Assembly (NCBI GenBank): GCA_028278125.1
Contig: JANQEY010000253.1
Coordinates: 1-27,740, forward strand
Direction of reading: 5' to 3'
Length of the DNA stretch: 27,740 nucleotides
Source of the DNA: a bacterium
GTDB lineage: Bacteria > Electryoneota > Electryoneia > Electryoneales > Electryoneaceae
In this document: one piece after another, positions 26,401 to 27,740 of the stretch
Numbering within the stretch: position 1 is the stretch's first letter
Layout of the letters: every line of letters starts with the position of its first letter
Program-made: the position numbers and the translations under genes
Notes under the pieces: model-generated
The model's database searches: none
Seen by the model: the letters and a program-made list of their open reading frames with translations, nothing else
Told to the model about the DNA's origin: nothing

Positions 26401-26603
26401 GTTTGGCTTCGACAGGTAATTTGAAAGTTAATATATTTAATATCCTTGGACAGAGAGTAAAGTCACTGGTAAATAATCGCTTTGAAGCCGGATATCACAA
26501 TTTCACCTTCGACGGATCAAACCTGTCCAGCGGGATATATTTTATCCATGCCAATGTTCCCGGCAGGATGGATGAGATACGGAAGGTTGTTTTGATGAAG
26601 TAG
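23439..26603 (+). CDS. Secreted multidomain protein with LamG, FGE-sulfatase-like and T9SS sorting domains
   Basis: This 1054-residue protein follows AGGGAGGA and has a signal peptide ending AFSQY. Residues about 25-205 form a lectin-like beta-sandwich (FEDGDW ... GILFDNITLLDE). About 208-480 is a right-handed, repetitive beta region (GNLRIRNGGTVTFTGGIYTF ... GSNATGSFFGKDVQIG), resembling polymer-forming or autotransporter-like helices. About 491-703 is a LamG/concanavalin-like domain (GDGDFTIEAIVNID ... IIDEVRMWNDART). About 725-951 is an FGE-sulfatase (SUMF1) domain: VWIPPGSFWMG, GKYEVTQSQWEAV, WRLPTEAEWEYACR, GLYDMSGNVSEWCSDWYG, GFRLVRS. The usual RGGSW is RMSAW here, and the Cys pair of true formylglycine-generating enzymes is not evident, so a binding rather than catalytic role is more likely. 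The sorting domain starts YPNPFNPV near 973. A perfect terminator follows. Confidence 0.87.
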   Translation: MRYFFIAIILILVTVSLAFSQYFNEDDFEDGDWTQNPQWQLLDQPDGVGMVPGGYDNSQWCVELFEYNGLGYGTMSIPLEPVDEFNIRFWVKKRPNLSNNHFMVEITDCDFAHNTGFKFYEHDGIIEIQWLGNSIGSTNIDFSEDRWYPVRMNRHLDGTWNLYWDNELLFENIQDGFDVLEEPRFTILGLGHFNEGGILFDNITLLDEPCELAIFALNSIWIRQNATIHSGDIWANTISEGPYLADGCELTVGIGSYVADGIDVRANKIKVKNNGVVDGNVTYNELIGLGTVNGELTTPLEPLPLVDPENMPTFPEFAAGVDDIEVSRNDSSALDAGEYGNLRIRNGGTVTFTGGIYTFNEIRSGDNSRLLFLDESEIRIVDKFKAESGSYIGPAETADITASEIVFYVAGINGNNGNLGATPKAAHVGLNNELFANLYVPNGTMLIKQGSNATGSFFGKDVQIGIGVEVEYDGCFDFQDDILEEGNYAISMDGTSGFGEVPFNEAYNFGDGDFTIEAIVNIDHIPTGNQAGWIVSRLDSEVNGNYYGFFLNKEDAGGLLSFNTNSDGLEIVCYTEDEAPIHEWLHIAGVRDGDEVIFYVNGLEVDRDLHSGECDSDGNLMFGAQLRDEVMSRYFPGIIDEVRMWNDARTGIEIAENAFAELTGDEENLVGLWQFNEGEGNSFSDSSPNNNSGILHGGYEWIEADWNYRDQIVEQSFELGNTGEMIDMVWIPPGSFWMGAQDNEVDAHADEYPRHQVTISEGFWMGKYEVTQSQWEAVTGYQNFNWPGNPDKPAEMVSWIEINDDFLTEINSHEINAPWRLPTEAEWEYACRAGYDETWFWWGDGYEQLGNHDWYSENSDNHTHEVGQKIPNPFGLYDMSGNVSEWCSDWYGDNYYEVSPSTDPQGPGTGSLRVIRMSAWSSPDVHCRAGTRAADLPGNVSMHVGFRLVRSGEAVGKIAAIQSELPTEYTISKVYPNPFNPVVNITVSLASTGNLKVNIFNILGQRVKSLVNNRFEAGYHNFTFDGSNLSSGIYFIHANVPGRMDEIRKVVLMK

Positions 26604-26631
26604 ATGGCAGAAAAGGCCTAAAATCTAATAA

Positions 26632-26665
26632 AATACCCGGATTATATAATCCGGGTATTGTTTTT
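26632..26665. terminator. Bidirectional intrinsic terminator between convergent genes
   Basis: The perfect 13-bp stem AATACCCGGATTA / TAATCCGGGTATT with a 2-base centre is followed by GTTTTT on the plus strand and by TTATTAGATTTT on the minus strand. It sits between the stop codons of the plus-strand cargo (26603) and the minus-strand transpeptidase (26688), so it can serve both. Confidence 0.88.
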
Positions 26666-26687
26666 CACATTAGATCAGGTACTACAA

Positions 26688-27476
26688 CTAGTCGACAATA
26701 TATTTCCCCTCATCATTTATCCAAATGGGGGGGAATATTTTTGTTGTTTCAAAAGCATCATAAACAGTTTTCAGATTATGCCAGAATCTTGTTAATCTCT
26801 CGTTTTCAGCTGCAAATACTTCAAGGAAATCCTGGTTGTGTTGTGTGTTCATACGACAGGGAAAGATGTGAACAGGGATTTTTTTGTTGCCGGTTTTCTG
26901 ATTGTCCAGCGTTATTACAAACAATTCTTCGATACCCTTGTCACCAATCGGCACACACCCGATTGTAACCTCTGAACCGTGAATAAAAATGTCGCCTCCG
27001 GGATTATTACCATGGGCGAACAGTTTGTCTGATTTATTGGGATAATTAAGACCAAGAGAGAGGTGGAATGAACTCCACGGGTTAAACCTGTCAATGAAAT
27101 AAACACCTTCAGGAATCTGAAGGTCACCACGTCTGCGTTTTGGTCCAAGAGTACCAGAGAAAGCTGTAAAAGGCCAGGTGTGTATCAACTCATATTTTTC
27201 TATAGAATCCATATATGACCAAAGTTCTACTTCCTGTTCAAATTTGAATATCCGGATAAATATTGATGGAGGAGGGTATTCCATTCCCTTTTCCAGGAAC
27301 CAGTTTTTAATATTTTCACCACAATGTTTACGGGCGTTTATAACTCGCCTGTTATCTTCGAGGTCAGATGTAGACTGATCAGCAATGACGATTAACGGAA
27401 TAAAGAAGAGTATCAGTTTCAAAAATGGGGATAGATTTAATTGATTAATCAGAGTGATAGTATTTGAGCCGTTCAT
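26688..27476 (-). CDS. L,D-transpeptidase family protein (YafK/ErfK type)
   Basis: This 262-residue protein has a hydrophobic segment near residues 16-33 that should act as a signal peptide or anchor, placing it in the periplasm. The YkuD-type catalytic region is clear: IPEGVYFIDRFNP (about 121-133), LGLNYPN (141-147), then IFIHGSEVTIGCVPIGD, with His166-Gly167 and the nucleophile Cys174. The HG...TIGC.P arrangement and the extra C-terminal part (ENERLTRFWHNLKTVYDAFE) fit the YafK-like subgroup. Members form or cut 3-3 cross-links in peptidoglycan or attach proteins to it. The Shine-Dalgarno sequence is weak. The gene is convergent with the last cargo and shares a two-way terminator with it. 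There is no obvious functional tie to the cargos beyond envelope location. Confidence 0.87.
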   Translation of the reverse strand: MNGSNTITLINQLNLSPFLKLILFFIPLIVIADQSTSDLEDNRRVINARKHCGENIKNWFLEKGMEYPPPSIFIRIFKFEQEVELWSYMDSIEKYELIHTWPFTAFSGTLGPKRRRGDLQIPEGVYFIDRFNPWSSFHLSLGLNYPNKSDKLFAHGNNPGGDIFIHGSEVTIGCVPIGDKGIEELFVITLDNQKTGNKKIPVHIFPCRMNTQHNQDFLEVFAAENERLTRFWHNLKTVYDAFETTKIFPPIWINDEGKYIVD

Positions 27477-27680
27477 AAAAGTGATTGATTCTAGTTCGGT
27501 TGATTTGGCAAGTTAGTTCTTTACCGGTACGTTATCCATATTATTTGATAGAAATGGAAATTTCTTTGATGGCTAATTCGGCTTCTTGTATTCTAATCTC
27601 AAATCTGCTACAATTGATTTACGAATGATAGTAGGTCAACAACAGGATCGGTTGATCACCGGTTGCTTATAGGATTAAAG

Positions 27681-27740
27681 ATGAACGATTTACTTGAACA
27701 GTTGGCAATTTGTATCGAGCGTGGAAAATCGGACAAAAAC
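27681..27740 (+). CDS. 5' end of a probable corrinoid (B12-binding) protein gene, cut by the window edge
   Basis: Only 20 codons are present. The ATG follows AGGA by seven bases and reads MNDLLEQLAICIERGKSDKN. This resembles the N-terminus of cobalamin-binding proteins that carry a methyltransferase-associated cap helix bundle followed by a B12-binding domain, where an LLEQLAECIERGK-like helix is typical. The assignment is from memory of that family and rests on a very short stretch. Confidence 0.5.
   Translation, partial: MNDLLEQLAICIERGKSDKN

Overview
The window looks like a chromosomal segment from an uncultured bacterium of the Fibrobacteres-Chlorobi-Bacteroidetes (FCB) superphylum or an allied candidate phylum such as Marinimicrobia, KSB1 or Zixibacteria. 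The exact phylum cannot be settled from this sequence. The main evidence is eight large secreted proteins. Each has an N-terminal signal peptide and a C-terminal type A sorting domain of the type IX secretion system (T9SS). That domain opens with (Y/W)PNPFNP-like residues, continues with an LGQ strand and an SSGIYF strand, and ends in KVVLMK or a close variant. Base composition is moderately AT-rich and most genes have a clear Shine-Dalgarno sequence. No T9SS machinery gene is present, so the window is a cargo cluster.

Layout. 98-2752: secreted PHP-type metallohydrolase. 3014-5035: propeller plus two ASH domains. 5415-7559: protein with about fourteen LVIVD repeats. 7742-9919: TrmB-family regulator followed at 39 bp by a secreted DNRLRE-like cargo, ending in a strong terminator. 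10152-10928: BACON-domain lipoprotein. 11026-11750: small membrane protein gene split by a frameshift. 11885-13723 (minus strand): seven-repeat WWEN propeller cargo. 13724-15400: an accessory patch with a lone PD-(D/E)XK nuclease-like gene and an unknown gene, with several hairpin elements around the nuclease gene. 15801-23021: a likely two-gene operon of an 1888-residue multidomain cargo and a seven-repeat FG-GAP cargo. 23439-26603: LamG plus FGE-sulfatase-like cargo. 26688-27476 (minus strand): YafK-type L,D-transpeptidase. 27681 to the end: the first 20 codons of a gene whose start resembles corrinoid (B12-binding) proteins.

How the genes fit together. The cargos are built from a few exchangeable parts. 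Five of the eight contain repeat blocks that I count as seven or fourteen units, the number expected for seven-bladed beta-propellers, and these come from four different repeat types. Four share an approximately 130-residue beta-rich module, with a core around FDAWTELILPDG and APNG, just before the sorting domain. I do not recognise this module as a named family. Two paralogous 3' ends are 69/70 identical in DNA although the rest of their sorting domains differ, which suggests recent recombination or gene conversion. The most interesting pattern is therefore a modular surface-display repertoire made of propeller or ligand-binding head, linker module and sorting tail. It includes one regulator-cargo pair, and two cargo paralogues carry a similar 18-bp upstream element. 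These functional links are inference. The repeats, motifs and DNA identities were read directly from the sequence.
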